Positions 17,237 through 25,944 of a stretch of 64,000 nucleotides of DNA are shown here, one piece after another. Source of the DNA: Chitinophagaceae bacterium. GTDB taxonomy: Bacteria > Bacteroidota > Bacteroidia > Chitinophagales > Chitinophagaceae. Positions within the stretch are counted from its first letter, which is position 1. Every line of letters starts with the position of its first letter. Under the pieces are notes generated by a model that worked only from the letters and a program-made list of their open reading frames with translations, made no database searches and was not told the origin of the DNA. Both the position numbers and the translations under genes were made by a program. The stretch covers positions 682,001 through 746,000 of the forward strand of contig JADJPV010000002.1 in the NCBI GenBank assembly GCA_016713085.1, read 5' to 3'.

Positions 17237-17273
17237 TCTTTCGCAAGCCATGCAGGGCTTGCTTTTCAAAGAA
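17236..17273. repeat. Palindrome at the RHS truncation point
   Basis: Inner arms GCAAGCC and GGCTTGC and outer arms TTCTTT and AAAGAA form a hairpin. RHS homology stops exactly at its edge. Confidence 0.6.
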
Positions 17274-17349
17274 CTGTTTCCAGCTCAATTTATACCAAAT
17301 ATTGTATAAAATGGCCTATTTTATACATCTAAAATTTCAATGTATGTCC

Positions 17350-17623
17350 GTTAAAAACAACAAAAAGAACTGGAATTATTACCCCTGTTTGAACGTTTTA
17401 TCAAAGATTGTAAAACCGGCCGCCGTTTGCAGGCTAATGGCAGGGCACTCACCGGGGATGTATTCAAAACTATACTTACTGCTTTAAGCTGCTGCAGAAA
17501 TTTGCAACCGAAAAGCAATTCGTCCTGCGCATCAGGCCCGTTAACCAACTCAACAAACGAGAATTGATAACTGAAAAAAATTACTGGAACCGGTTTTATA
17601 AAAAGTTTACCGACTACCTGTAG
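17350..17623 (+). pseudogene. Tyrosine-integrase N-terminal remnant
   Basis: Two overlapping frames together read ELLPLFERFIKDCKTGRRLQ, then FKLLQKFATEKQFVLRI and ITEKNYWNRFYKKFTDYL before a stop at 17621. This matches the SAM-like N-terminal domain of Bacteroidota site-specific integrases. A frameshift near 17475 joins the parts. The catalytic domain is absent, so it cannot recombine DNA. It marks the right edge of the island, 12 bases before the end of ychF, and suggests that an integrative element once occupied this site. Confidence 0.6.
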
Positions 17624-17635
17624 AGTTGTGCTTAT

Positions 17636-18736
17636 TTATACATTAAACCTGAAATGCATCACATCGCCATCTTTCACAACATATTCTTTTCCTTCAATCT
17701 TTAATTTACCGGCTTCACGACAGGCAGCTTCTGTTTTATACGTGAGGTAATCATCATAACCAATTACTTCAGCTTTAATGAATCCTTTTTCAAAGTCTGT
17801 ATGAATTACAGCAGCGCACTGCGGGGCTTTCCATCCTTTGTGGAAGGTCCATGCTCTTACTTCCTGCACACCGGCAGTAAAGTAGGTCTGCAGGCCCAGT
17901 AAATGATAGGTGCTGTGGATCAAACGGTCAAGTGCAGGCTCAATCATCTTGTATTCATCCATGAATAACTGCTTATCATCAGGATCTTCCATTTCACTGA
18001 TCTGTGCTTCAATATTATTGTTCATCACTATCACATCTGCATCTTCGTCCTTCACTGATTCAATCAGGGCCTGTGAATATTTATTACCAACATGCATACT
18101 GGCTTCGTCAACATTGGCTACATAAACCACTTTCTTTTGAGTAAGTAAAAATGAATCCTGAATCAGGTCCAGTTCAGCAGAATTTAAATCCAGGCTGCGG
18201 ATGCTTTTGCCTTGTTCCAGGTGCGCTTTACATCTCTGCAACGCATGTAACTCATCTTTTGCTTTTGCATCACCAACCTTTGCCATTTTTTCAACACGCT
18301 GAATTTTCCGGTCTACCGTATCAAGATCTTTCAGCTGTAATTCTGTATCAATGATCTCCTTATCGCTTACAGGATTAATGGCTCCTTCTTCACGCAAAAC
18401 GTTTTCATCTTCAAAACAACGGATCACATGAATAATAGCATCCACCTCACGGATATTGGCAAGGAACTTATTGCCCAAGCCTTCACCTTTACTTGCGCCT
18501 CTTACCAAACCAGCAATATCAACAATTTCGATTTGCGTAGGAACTGTACGGTCGGGGATTACCAGCTCAGCCAGTCTATCCAGGCGTTTATCCGGAACAT
18601 CCACCAAACCCACATTGGGCTCAATGGTGCAAAAGCGGTAATTACTCGCCTGTGCTTTGGCACTGTTGCTCACAGCGTTAAATAAAGTTGATTTTCCTAC
18701 ATTCGGTAACCCTACAATTCCAGCTTTTAAACCCAT
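17636..18736 (-). CDS. ychF: Redox-regulated ATPase YchF (Obg-family)
   Basis: Universal P-loop NTPase of the Obg family that prefers ATP, associates with ribosomes and is linked to translation and oxidative-stress response. It shows the G1 motif GLPNVGKSTLFNAV at the N-terminus (MGLKAGIVG), DIAGLVRGASKGEGLGNKFL (G3 region), the coiled-coil insertion (about residues 130-200), and the C-terminal TGS-like domain (YFTAGVQEVRAWTFHKGWKAPQCAAVIHTDFEKGF, ending MHFRFNV). The length of 366 residues is standard. The start is the conserved family N-terminus. Confidence 0.97.
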   Translation of the reverse strand: MGLKAGIVGLPNVGKSTLFNAVSNSAKAQASNYRFCTIEPNVGLVDVPDKRLDRLAELVIPDRTVPTQIEIVDIAGLVRGASKGEGLGNKFLANIREVDAIIHVIRCFEDENVLREEGAINPVSDKEIIDTELQLKDLDTVDRKIQRVEKMAKVGDAKAKDELHALQRCKAHLEQGKSIRSLDLNSAELDLIQDSFLLTQKKVVYVANVDEASMHVGNKYSQALIESVKDEDADVIVMNNNIEAQISEMEDPDDKQLFMDEYKMIEPALDRLIHSTYHLLGLQTYFTAGVQEVRAWTFHKGWKAPQCAAVIHTDFEKGFIKAEVIGYDDYLTYKTEAACREAGKLKIEGKEYVVKDGDVMHFRFNV

Positions 18737-18986
18737 AATTTAAAGTTCGATTTTAGATGTACGATGTCAGATGTTGTTGCCGGCTTTTGTTCTTTATTCA
18801 GCGTTCCTTGTGTCACTCACTTGTACTGCAACAATTCTGATGGCCTTTTTTTAAGGCCGCAAAGATAAGCCATCGGCAGTTAGCAGCGAAAGGAAGGTTG
18901 TGAAAAGATGCTTTTGGCAGATTAGTAAAAATCAACAATCTTGAGGCAGAAATTTCAAATCTGAAACATCAAATTTCAAATAACTA

Positions 18987-20483
18987 ATGGCTTTAAGCAG
19001 AATCTGGAGTGCATTCATCATTATCGCTTTTCTTGTGGCAGGCATTAAAATGGTTTCAGGCGATGAAAAGATTTTCAACCGTATGGTGGTTGGCAAATCA
19101 TCTGATAAATACGACAGCATATTTTATTATGCAGTCGGATCACCACTTACTCAGAAATTGTCGCCCAAGTATGCTGATTTCTTAAAGGAGTATGGCTATT
19201 TCAAAGTTGATTCAGTTCAAAAAGCTTCTGTTCTTCTCACGGACAACTTAAAGGCTGATTCAGTGAACATTGCTACTGCTGCAAATCCCGCACTAAAGCT
19301 GTTTACTTATACTTCAGTACAACGCCAATTGGTGCGTAAGGTTGATGGCATTATTGAAACAGCCAAGAATGCGGTTGTTGATATTATTATTCCGCTTATT
19401 GGTATCCTTGCTTTGTTTATGGGTTTTCTCAGTATTGCAGAGAAAGCAGGCGGAGTGAGGGTTTTATCTAAAATCATTTGGCCCTTCTTTTCAAGAATAT
19501 TTCCTGAAATTCTAAAAGGACATCCTGCAACTGGTCACATGATGATGAATTTTTCAGCTAATCTGCTGAACCTTGATAACGCAGCCACACCATTTGGGTT
19601 AAAGGCAATGGAAAGTCTGCAGGAATTAAATCCAAACAAAGCAGTTGCGTCCAACTCACAGATCATGTTCCTTGCCCTGCATGCATCAGGCTTAACATTG
19701 ATACCCGTAACAATCATTGCTTTCAGATCCGGATTGGGTGCACAAAACTCAACCGATATTTTTATTCCCTGTATGATTGCAACGTTTGCTGCAACAATGG
19801 CTGCGATGTTTGTTGTTTCCTTTAAACAAAAGATCAATGTATTTCAGCCGGTGATTCTTGCATGGGTAGTTGGTATTTCTGCAATCATTGCTTTACTGGT
19901 TTTATATGTAACCGGTTTGAATGCTTCACAGGCACAATTGTTTTCAGGCAAGTTGAGCAATGGAATCATCCTTGTTCTTTTTGTTGCTATTGTGCTTGGT
20001 GGTTTGTATAAAAAAATAGATGTGTTTGATGCGTTTGTTGATGGTGCTAAGGGCGGCTTTGAAACGGGTGTTCGTATCATTCCATACATCGTTGGTATGC
20101 TGGTAGCCATCAGCATGCTTCGTACCAGCGGTACATTTGATGTAATCATTAATGGAATGAAGACATTGTTTGCTGCACTTGGAACTGATACACGTTTTGT
20201 AGATGGATTGCCAACTGCATTAATTAAACCCATGAGCGGAAGCGGAGCAAGGGGAATGATGATTGATACCATGAAAACATTTGGTGCTGATTCATTTGCA
20301 GGAAGATTAGCCTGTATTCTGCAGGGGTCATCTGATACTACGTTTTATGTGATAGCCGTTTACTTTGGTTCAGTTGCAGTAAAAAATACACGCTATGCAA
20401 TTGGAGCTATGCTGATTGCCGACCTGGTTGGTATCATCACTTCCATTTTACTGGCTTATTTGTTTTTCGGAAGTTCACTGTAA
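18987..20483 (+). CDS. Nucleoside-recognition (Gate/SpmAB-like) membrane protein
   Basis: A 498-residue inner-membrane protein with two nucleoside-recognition (Gate) domains fused, as in SpmA-SpmB fusions of Bacteroidota. The first hydrophobic block (IIIPLIGILALFMGFLSIAEKAGG, GHMMMNFSANLLNLDNAATPFGLKAM) matches SpmA. The second (KGGFETGVRIIPYIVGMLVAISML, PMSGSGARGMMIDTM, CILQGSSDTTFYVIAVYFGSV) matches SpmB. A periplasmic segment of about 100 residues lies near the N-terminus. The family is thought to move nucleosides or related solutes; the substrate is unknown. A single-gene transcript is likely. Confidence 0.88.
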   Translation: MALSRIWSAFIIIAFLVAGIKMVSGDEKIFNRMVVGKSSDKYDSIFYYAVGSPLTQKLSPKYADFLKEYGYFKVDSVQKASVLLTDNLKADSVNIATAANPALKLFTYTSVQRQLVRKVDGIIETAKNAVVDIIIPLIGILALFMGFLSIAEKAGGVRVLSKIIWPFFSRIFPEILKGHPATGHMMMNFSANLLNLDNAATPFGLKAMESLQELNPNKAVASNSQIMFLALHASGLTLIPVTIIAFRSGLGAQNSTDIFIPCMIATFAATMAAMFVVSFKQKINVFQPVILAWVVGISAIIALLVLYVTGLNASQAQLFSGKLSNGIILVLFVAIVLGGLYKKIDVFDAFVDGAKGGFETGVRIIPYIVGMLVAISMLRTSGTFDVIINGMKTLFAALGTDTRFVDGLPTALIKPMSGSGARGMMIDTMKTFGADSFAGRLACILQGSSDTTFYVIAVYFGSVAVKNTRYAIGAMLIADLVGIITSILLAYLFFGSSL

Positions 20484-20568
20484 GAAATAGAAACACGGAT
20501 GAAACTGATTTATGCAGATTTTAACTGATCAAAACAGCTTAGCGAAAATTCGTTTCTATTCGTGTTAT

Positions 20569-20599
20569 CCCCGCCTGAATGAAGAAAGTCGGGCAGGCG
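20569..20599. repeat. REP-like palindrome, family CCYGCCYGA
   Basis: CCCCGCCTGA and TCGGGCAGGCG form an imperfect hairpin around ten bases. The same arms occur at 43161-43188. Confidence 0.6.
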
Positions 20600-20680
20600 T
20601 GTATCTATCTGGAATTTTTACACCATCGGCAAGAAGAGCTTGTCGTCAAACTATATCTTCGTTCTTAATAAATGCTTTTC

Positions 20681-23251
20681 ATGAAGAAATTTTTCATATC
20701 ACTTCTTTACATTTTATTTGCTTTCACTTCATTTTCCCAAACCCCTCAAACACTGAACAGTGCTGATATTTTGCTGGGGTTAAAGAAGCTGAAAGTAATT
20801 GGCAGTGTCTTATACATTGCTGCACATCCTGATGATGAGAATACAAGACTGCTTGCATATCTCAGCAAAGAACGTTTATACCGAACCGGTTATTTAAGTA
20901 TGACAAGAGGTGATGGCGGACAGAACCTGATTGGTGATGAACAGGGAATTGAACTGGGCTTGATCCGTACACAGGAATTATTATCGGCAAGAAGAATGGA
21001 TGGAGCCGAACAGTTTTTTACCCGTGCTTATGATTTTGGTTTTTCCAAAACAACAGATGAAACCTTACGCATCTGGGATAAGGAAAAAATATTGAGCGAT
21101 GTGGTTTGGGTGATCCGTAAGTTTCAACCCGATGTGATCATGACCCGTTTTCCTCCCGACAGCAGGGCTGGGCATGGACATCATTCTTCATCGGCAGTTC
21201 TTGCCCGTGAAGCATTTGATGCAGCAGCAGATCCCAATCGTTTTCCAGAACAGTTTCATTATGGTGTAAAGCCATGGAAGGCAAAACGCATCATGTGGAA
21301 TACGTTCAATTTTGGCAGCACAAATACAACCAGTAATGATCAGCTGAAAATTGATGTGGGTGTTTTTAATCCATTGTTGGGCAAAGGTTATGGTGAAATT
21401 GCCAGTGAAAGCCGCAGCCAGCACAAGAGCCAGGGTTTTGGTGTGCCACGTCAGCGTGGAAATGCGATTGAATTTTTTACACTTACAGGTGGTGATTCGA
21501 TGAAGAATGATTTTGCTGAAGGGATTGTTACTGACTGGAGCCGTTATGAAGGTGGTGCATCCATCAATCAACTCATTGATAAAATTGTTGCTGAGTATTC
21601 TTTTCAAAATCCATCAGCTTCTGTAAAAAGTCTAGTTGAATTATATAAAGCCATTGAAAAAATTAATGACGGAGACTGGAAAATTAAGAAGCTGAATGAA
21701 GTAAAAAGTTTGATTGAAGCATGTGTAGGGTTGTGGATGGAAGCAAGTACAAACCAGGAGTTTATTGTTATGGGCGACAGTCTTCGTGTAAACTTTAATG
21801 TGATCAGCAGAGCCAATGATGTTCCTGTTGAAATACAAAGAATAAAGATTGACAGCAGTTTTATTCTTTCAATACCCGACAGTATAAAGGCGAAATTCAT
21901 TTCTTACCAAGAATCATTTAAAAAAGAAATGGAGGAGCAACCATATTTTGTTGATACTTTTCTGAGGAAAGCATTAGTGCCTAATCAAAGTATAAACTTT
22001 GTAAGAAAGATATTGGTAAAGAGAAATGAAACCGAGCCGTACTGGATTTCTAAGCCAATGAATACAGGAAGTTTTACAGTTGATGATCAGACAAAGATTG
22101 GCATGGCAGAAAATGCTCCTGTTTATGAAGCTTTATTTTATGCAACAGTTTATGGAACTGATTTTGTTTTCAGTAAACCCGTAATGTTTAAGTCTACAGA
22201 TGCTGTAAAAGGAGAGTTGTATCAAAAGCTGGTTGTATATCCGCCGGCATTGATCAAAGCAAATAATTCATTGCTTCTTTTCAAAAACACCGAATCAAAA
22301 AATGCAAACTTTACGTTTTCTCCGCAGGCAACTCTTAAAACAAAAGCATCTGTTTCAATCAACACCTCTAATGGCTGGAAGTTGAAACCTGATTATGGAA
22401 ATTTTCAGTTTTTGAAGGGGCAGGATTATGAACTGCAGGTGGCAGTAAAACCCGACCGGTTTGTAAATGGCTCAACAACTTTTGTGCAGCCAAGTTTTAC
22501 ATCAGGGGTTTCCAGGTTTAACAGGCAGCGGGTTCGTAAGATTGAATATGATCATATTCCTGTTATTACTTATTTCCCCGATGCAGTTACAAAAGTTGTT
22601 GAAGTTGGTGTAAAGATTACAGGAATGAAAATAGGATATATCAATGGAGCAGGCGATTTTCTTCCTTACTGTCTGGAGCAGTTGGGATATAAAGTTGACT
22701 TTCTGAAAGAAGAGCAATTGACTGTTGAAAATTTAAAACAATACGACGCAGTTGTTACAGGCGTTCGTGCTTATAATGTACATCCGTGGTTAAGCAGTGC
22801 CTATGATGCATTGATGCAGTATGTAAAGCTTGGAGGTGTGTTATTGGTTCAATATAATACCAGCAACCAGATTGGTCCGGTGAAAGCAAAGATGTCGCCT
22901 TATCCGTTTACCATTTCAAGAAACAGGGTAACAGAAGAAGATGCGAAAGTGAATTTCCTTGCTCCCAATCATGTTGTGCTGAATTACCCGAATAAGATTA
23001 CTGAAAAAGATTTTGATGGATGGGTGCAGGAACGGAGTGTATATGAAGCTGAAAATACAGACAGCAATTATGTTTCTATACTGGGTATGAATGATGCTGG
23101 TGAGCCACAACGAAAAGGAAGTTTAATTGTAGCTGATTATGGTAAGGGAAGATTTGTATATTCATCTGTTGCATTTTTCAGGCAATTGCCGGCAGGTGTT
23201 CCCGGTGCATATCGATTAATAGCTAACTTGCTGGCCAAACCAAAGAAATAA
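20681..23251 (+). CDS. Secreted PIG-L/LmbE-family deacetylase
   Basis: A large secreted protein (856 residues) with a signal peptide (FISLLYILFAFTSFSQ). The PIG-L N-acetylglucosaminyl deacetylase domain covers about residues 35-260, with zinc ligands in IAAHPDDENTRLLAYL and HGHHSSSAVLAREAFD. The C-terminal half has beta-rich segments and a region (about 655-850) resembling a ThuA/amidotransferase-like domain (YDAVVTGVRAYNVHPWL, GGVLLVQYNT). It probably removes N-acetyl groups from an exported sugar or glycoconjugate. It heads an operon with small membrane proteins and a sodium symporter, suggesting that the released product is taken up. An ATG at 20672 is also possible. Confidence 0.88.
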   Translation: MKKFFISLLYILFAFTSFSQTPQTLNSADILLGLKKLKVIGSVLYIAAHPDDENTRLLAYLSKERLYRTGYLSMTRGDGGQNLIGDEQGIELGLIRTQELLSARRMDGAEQFFTRAYDFGFSKTTDETLRIWDKEKILSDVVWVIRKFQPDVIMTRFPPDSRAGHGHHSSSAVLAREAFDAAADPNRFPEQFHYGVKPWKAKRIMWNTFNFGSTNTTSNDQLKIDVGVFNPLLGKGYGEIASESRSQHKSQGFGVPRQRGNAIEFFTLTGGDSMKNDFAEGIVTDWSRYEGGASINQLIDKIVAEYSFQNPSASVKSLVELYKAIEKINDGDWKIKKLNEVKSLIEACVGLWMEASTNQEFIVMGDSLRVNFNVISRANDVPVEIQRIKIDSSFILSIPDSIKAKFISYQESFKKEMEEQPYFVDTFLRKALVPNQSINFVRKILVKRNETEPYWISKPMNTGSFTVDDQTKIGMAENAPVYEALFYATVYGTDFVFSKPVMFKSTDAVKGELYQKLVVYPPALIKANNSLLLFKNTESKNANFTFSPQATLKTKASVSINTSNGWKLKPDYGNFQFLKGQDYELQVAVKPDRFVNGSTTFVQPSFTSGVSRFNRQRVRKIEYDHIPVITYFPDAVTKVVEVGVKITGMKIGYINGAGDFLPYCLEQLGYKVDFLKEEQLTVENLKQYDAVVTGVRAYNVHPWLSSAYDALMQYVKLGGVLLVQYNTSNQIGPVKAKMSPYPFTISRNRVTEEDAKVNFLAPNHVVLNYPNKITEKDFDGWVQERSVYEAENTDSNYVSILGMNDAGEPQRKGSLIVADYGKGRFVYSSVAFFRQLPAGVPGAYRLIANLLAKPKK

Positions 23252-23255
23252 TTGC

Positions 23256-23435
23256 ATGAGCACAGAGAAGAAACAATCATCAATTGAACGGACATTATTA
23301 ATAGGGCTTGGCATTGGTTTGTTAATCGGGTTTATCAGTAAACGGATTGCTTATGGTTTATTACTGGGAATAGGGTTGAGTCTTTTGATTGCATATGTGA
23401 TGAAGCCCAAGACACAGGATGATGACCGGAGATAA
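23256..23435 (+). CDS. 59-residue two-helix membrane protein
   Basis: It starts four bases after the deacetylase stop: MSTEKKQSSIERTLLIGLGI. Two hydrophobic helices (LLIGLGIGLLIGFI and YGLLLGIGLSLLIAYVM) are joined by SKRIA, followed by a charged tail KPKTQDDDRR. It follows the positive-inside pattern. No family name was recognised. Tight packing between deacetylase and symporter argues that it is translated. Confidence 0.65.
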   Translation: MSTEKKQSSIERTLLIGLGIGLLIGFISKRIAYGLLLGIGLSLLIAYVMKPKTQDDDRR

Positions 23436-23535
23436 AACTCTTCTCAGTCTGAGCATGCTGAAAAATGTAATACAGTACAAGAGTGCGACGCCAATGCAGC
23501 TGATAGCTGTAATACAGCAGATATCAAAAAAATAA
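23422..23535 (+). CDS. Possible 37-residue microprotein overlapping its upstream neighbour
   Basis: Open frame MTGDKTLLSLSMLKNVIQYK to QISKK. It overlaps the end of the 59-residue gene by 14 bases. It has no membrane helix. Its translation is uncertain; it is supported only by its place in a tightly packed operon. Confidence 0.35.
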   Translation: MTGDKTLLSLSMLKNVIQYKSATPMQLIAVIQQISKK

Positions 23536-23544
23536 AAATCATTC

Positions 23545-23661
23545 ATGAACGATTTGCCAAATAAAAAAGAAACGAACTGGACAGGCTGGTACATCAGCGT
23601 GGCAGCCGAGTTGCTTTTGCTCATCATCTTCTTTTATTTCTTCACCCAACAGTTTGCATGA
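23545..23661 (+). CDS. 38-residue single-pass membrane microprotein
   Basis: MNDLPNKKETNWTGWYISVA then a strongly hydrophobic ELLLLIIFFYFFTQQFA. Its stop overlaps the ATG of the sodium symporter (ATGA at 23658), the classical sign of translational coupling. It may be an accessory subunit of the symporter; this is inference from coupling and topology. Confidence 0.65.
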   Translation: MNDLPNKKETNWTGWYISVAAELLLLIIFFYFFTQQFA

Positions 23662-25373
23662 ATTTTCAACTTACAGACTGGACCGTATTGATTGTTACAT
23701 TGCTGGGAGTGATCTCTTACGGCATGTATAAAAGCCGTACTTCAAAAAACCTCGAAGGATATTTTTTGAGCAACCGGCAAATGCCCTGGTGGCTGGTGAT
23801 GCTGAGTATTATGGGCACGCAGGCAAGCGCCATTACTTTTTTAACAGCACCGGGACAGGCATATACTGATGGTATGCGTTTTGTACAATACTATTTCGGC
23901 TTGCCTTTAGCAATGATTGTATTGAGCATTACATTCGTCCCAATTTTTCATAAGCTGAAATTATTTACCGCTTACGAGTTTTTAGAAAAACGGTTTGATC
24001 TAAAAAACAAGAACGCTTACTTCCTTTTATTTTTACTGTCAAGAGGATTAAGTACGGGGATCAGTATTTATGCTCCATCGCTTGTATTGCACAGTATGCT
24101 TGGATGGGATATTTATGTAACAAATATTTTAATGGGAGGTTTGCTGATCATCTATACAGTAACAGGAGGTGCAAAGGCAGTTGCTTATACACAGCAATTG
24201 CAGTTTGTTATTATTTATGCTGCGATGTTTGTTGCCGGTTACTATGCCATAACTTCCTTACCTGAAGGAATCGGTTTTATAGATGCGTTGCATATTGCAG
24301 GTAAAAGTGGAAAGCTGAATGTAATTACAACCGGTGTTACAGAAAATGGATTCGACTGGAAAGACCGTTATAATATCTGGAGCGGTTTGATTGGTGGTTT
24401 GTTTCTGGCCCTGAGTTATTTTGGTACAGATCAAAGCCAGGTGGGAAGATATCTTACTGCAAAGGATACAAAGGAAAGCAGGGTAGGATTATTAATGAAC
24501 GGTCTTTTAAAAGTGCCGCTGCAGTTTTCCATTCTGCTGATCGGCTGTTTGTTATTTGCGTATTATTCTTTCTTTAAAGCACCTGCTTTTTTTAACAAGT
24601 CACAGGAAAATGTGGTGTTGAAGAGCAGCTTTGCAGGTGAATATAAAACTGCTGCTTCCAACTATGCATTGGTGCAGGATGAAAAAAAATCAGCTGCACT
24701 TGATCTTACCAATGCATTGAAGGAAAAAAATGAACTGGCTGTTACTTCTGCAAGAACGGAAATGCAGCTGGCAGAAGCTAATGGAAAAAAGATCAGGGAA
24801 CAGATGAAGGGCATCATTAAAAAAGCTGATCCCAATGCTGATACAAACGATACCAATTATATATTTCTCCGTTTTGTTGGTGATGTTTTGCCAAAAGGAC
24901 TAGTTGGGTTGATCATTGCCATCATCTTCCTGGCAGCATGGGGAAGTATTGCAGCTGCACTCAACTCACTTGCGTCCTGCACCATGATTGATTTTCATAA
25001 AAAGTTTTCGAAGAAAGAACTCACACAGAAGGAAGAATATAACTGGGGAAAAATCTACACATTATTCTGGGGCTTATTCAGCATATTGATTGCATTCTTT
25101 GCCTATAATCTCGGCAACAGTTTAATTGAAGCAGTGAATATTCTTGGAAGCTGGTTTTACGGAACCATTCTCGGTATTTTCCTTGTAGCCTTTTATTTAA
25201 AGCGGGTAGGAGGAACTGCGGTGTTTATTGCTGCGATTCTGTCGGAAATCATAGTCATTTCAGTGTATTACCTCGATATCATTTCTTTCCTTTGGCTGAA
25301 TGTTATAGGAGCAATTGCAGTGATCCTTCTTTCATTGCTTATCCAAATTTTAACAAGTCTTAAACGGGTGTGA
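23658..25373 (+). CDS. Sodium:solute symporter (SSS family)
   Basis: A 571-residue inner-membrane transporter of the SSS (SLC5-like) family, using the sodium gradient for uptake. Thirteen or so helices are expected; visible family segments are FLSNRQMPWWLVMLSIMGTQASAITFLTAPGQAY in TM2 and SYFGTDQSQVGRYLTAKD in the central region. A charged cytoplasmic or periplasmic insert (about residues 325-400, KTAASNYALVQDEKKSAALDL) is lysine-rich and predicted helical. It is translationally coupled to the preceding microprotein and in one operon with a PIG-L deacetylase, so the substrate is probably a sugar-derived compound. Confidence 0.93.
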   Translation: MNFQLTDWTVLIVTLLGVISYGMYKSRTSKNLEGYFLSNRQMPWWLVMLSIMGTQASAITFLTAPGQAYTDGMRFVQYYFGLPLAMIVLSITFVPIFHKLKLFTAYEFLEKRFDLKNKNAYFLLFLLSRGLSTGISIYAPSLVLHSMLGWDIYVTNILMGGLLIIYTVTGGAKAVAYTQQLQFVIIYAAMFVAGYYAITSLPEGIGFIDALHIAGKSGKLNVITTGVTENGFDWKDRYNIWSGLIGGLFLALSYFGTDQSQVGRYLTAKDTKESRVGLLMNGLLKVPLQFSILLIGCLLFAYYSFFKAPAFFNKSQENVVLKSSFAGEYKTAASNYALVQDEKKSAALDLTNALKEKNELAVTSARTEMQLAEANGKKIREQMKGIIKKADPNADTNDTNYIFLRFVGDVLPKGLVGLIIAIIFLAAWGSIAAALNSLASCTMIDFHKKFSKKELTQKEEYNWGKIYTLFWGLFSILIAFFAYNLGNSLIEAVNILGSWFYGTILGIFLVAFYLKRVGGTAVFIAAILSEIIVISVYYLDIISFLWLNVIGAIAVILLSLLIQILTSLKRV

Positions 25374-25389
25374 TTTCGGGAAATGAACT

Positions 25390-25397
25390 TACCTTCG
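25390..25397 (+). promoter_or_regulatory. Possible -7 element variant (TACCTTCG)
   Basis: One mismatch from TAnnTTTG, four bases before the lipoprotein start codon. Transcription would begin at or next to the ATG. Confidence 0.3.
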
Positions 25398-25401
25398 CCG
25401 C

Positions 25402-25878
25402 ATGAAAAATAGACTATTAATTGCAGCCTCTGTACTCTTTGTATCGGCTGTATTTGTTCAGTGTAAAGGTGATTGTGCAAAAGAAGAATGCGATAATATC
25501 GCACCCCCAACTTTTTCGTTCAGGTTATTAAGCAGTGCCAATAAGGATCTTTTGGTTGGCCCCGCCAAGGTATATGATTCAGCAAACCTGAAGATAACTG
25601 CAAAGGCTGTGAGTAACGGAGCCATCACAACCATTCCCCGTTTGTTTTATTATATCGGCGACAGTATTGCCACAACCGGGTTTACAGTGAATAAAAATTA
25701 TTCAGTGTATTACCTGTCCCTGAATAATGTGGTTACAGATTCAATGAGTTTTGGATTTACTGATAAGCAGTCTGCCTGTTGCGATCTGAGTTATTATTAT
25801 CTTGCCCGTTTTAATACAACTGATATTTCAGGAGGATTAGTTTTGCCTATTGCAAATGGTTATCCCATCGTAAAATAA
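25402..25878 (+). CDS. Small lipoprotein, function unknown
   Basis: A 158-residue protein with a lipoprotein signal: hydrophobic LLIAASVLFVSAVFVQ then the lipobox cysteine (VFVQC, residue 21). The mature part starts KGDCAKEECDNIAPP and is beta-rich with paired cysteines (SACCDLSYYYLARF). It is probably a periplasm-facing or surface-exposed lipoprotein. No family was recognised. Confidence 0.7.
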   Translation: MKNRLLIAASVLFVSAVFVQCKGDCAKEECDNIAPPTFSFRLLSSANKDLLVGPAKVYDSANLKITAKAVSNGAITTIPRLFYYIGDSIATTGFTVNKNYSVYYLSLNNVVTDSMSFGFTDKQSACCDLSYYYLARFNTTDISGGLVLPIANGYPIVK

Positions 25879-25895
25879 GTTTGTTCATAGCATTA

Positions 25896-25929
25896 AAAAA
25901 GCCTCACAGCATTTGCTGCGAGGCTTTTT
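25896..25929. terminator. Bidirectional terminator between convergent genes
   Basis: AAAAAGCCTC pairs with GAGGCTTTTT, with an inner CAGCA/TGCTG stem. The A-tract and T-tract on both sides let it work in both directions. Confidence 0.88.
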
Positions 25930-25944
25930 CAGTTGTAAGGCTTA

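Noticed and set aside
20512..20766. 84-codon plus-strand frame before the PIG-L gene
   Set aside because: It crosses a palindromic repeat and overlaps the signal peptide of the deacetylase in another frame.
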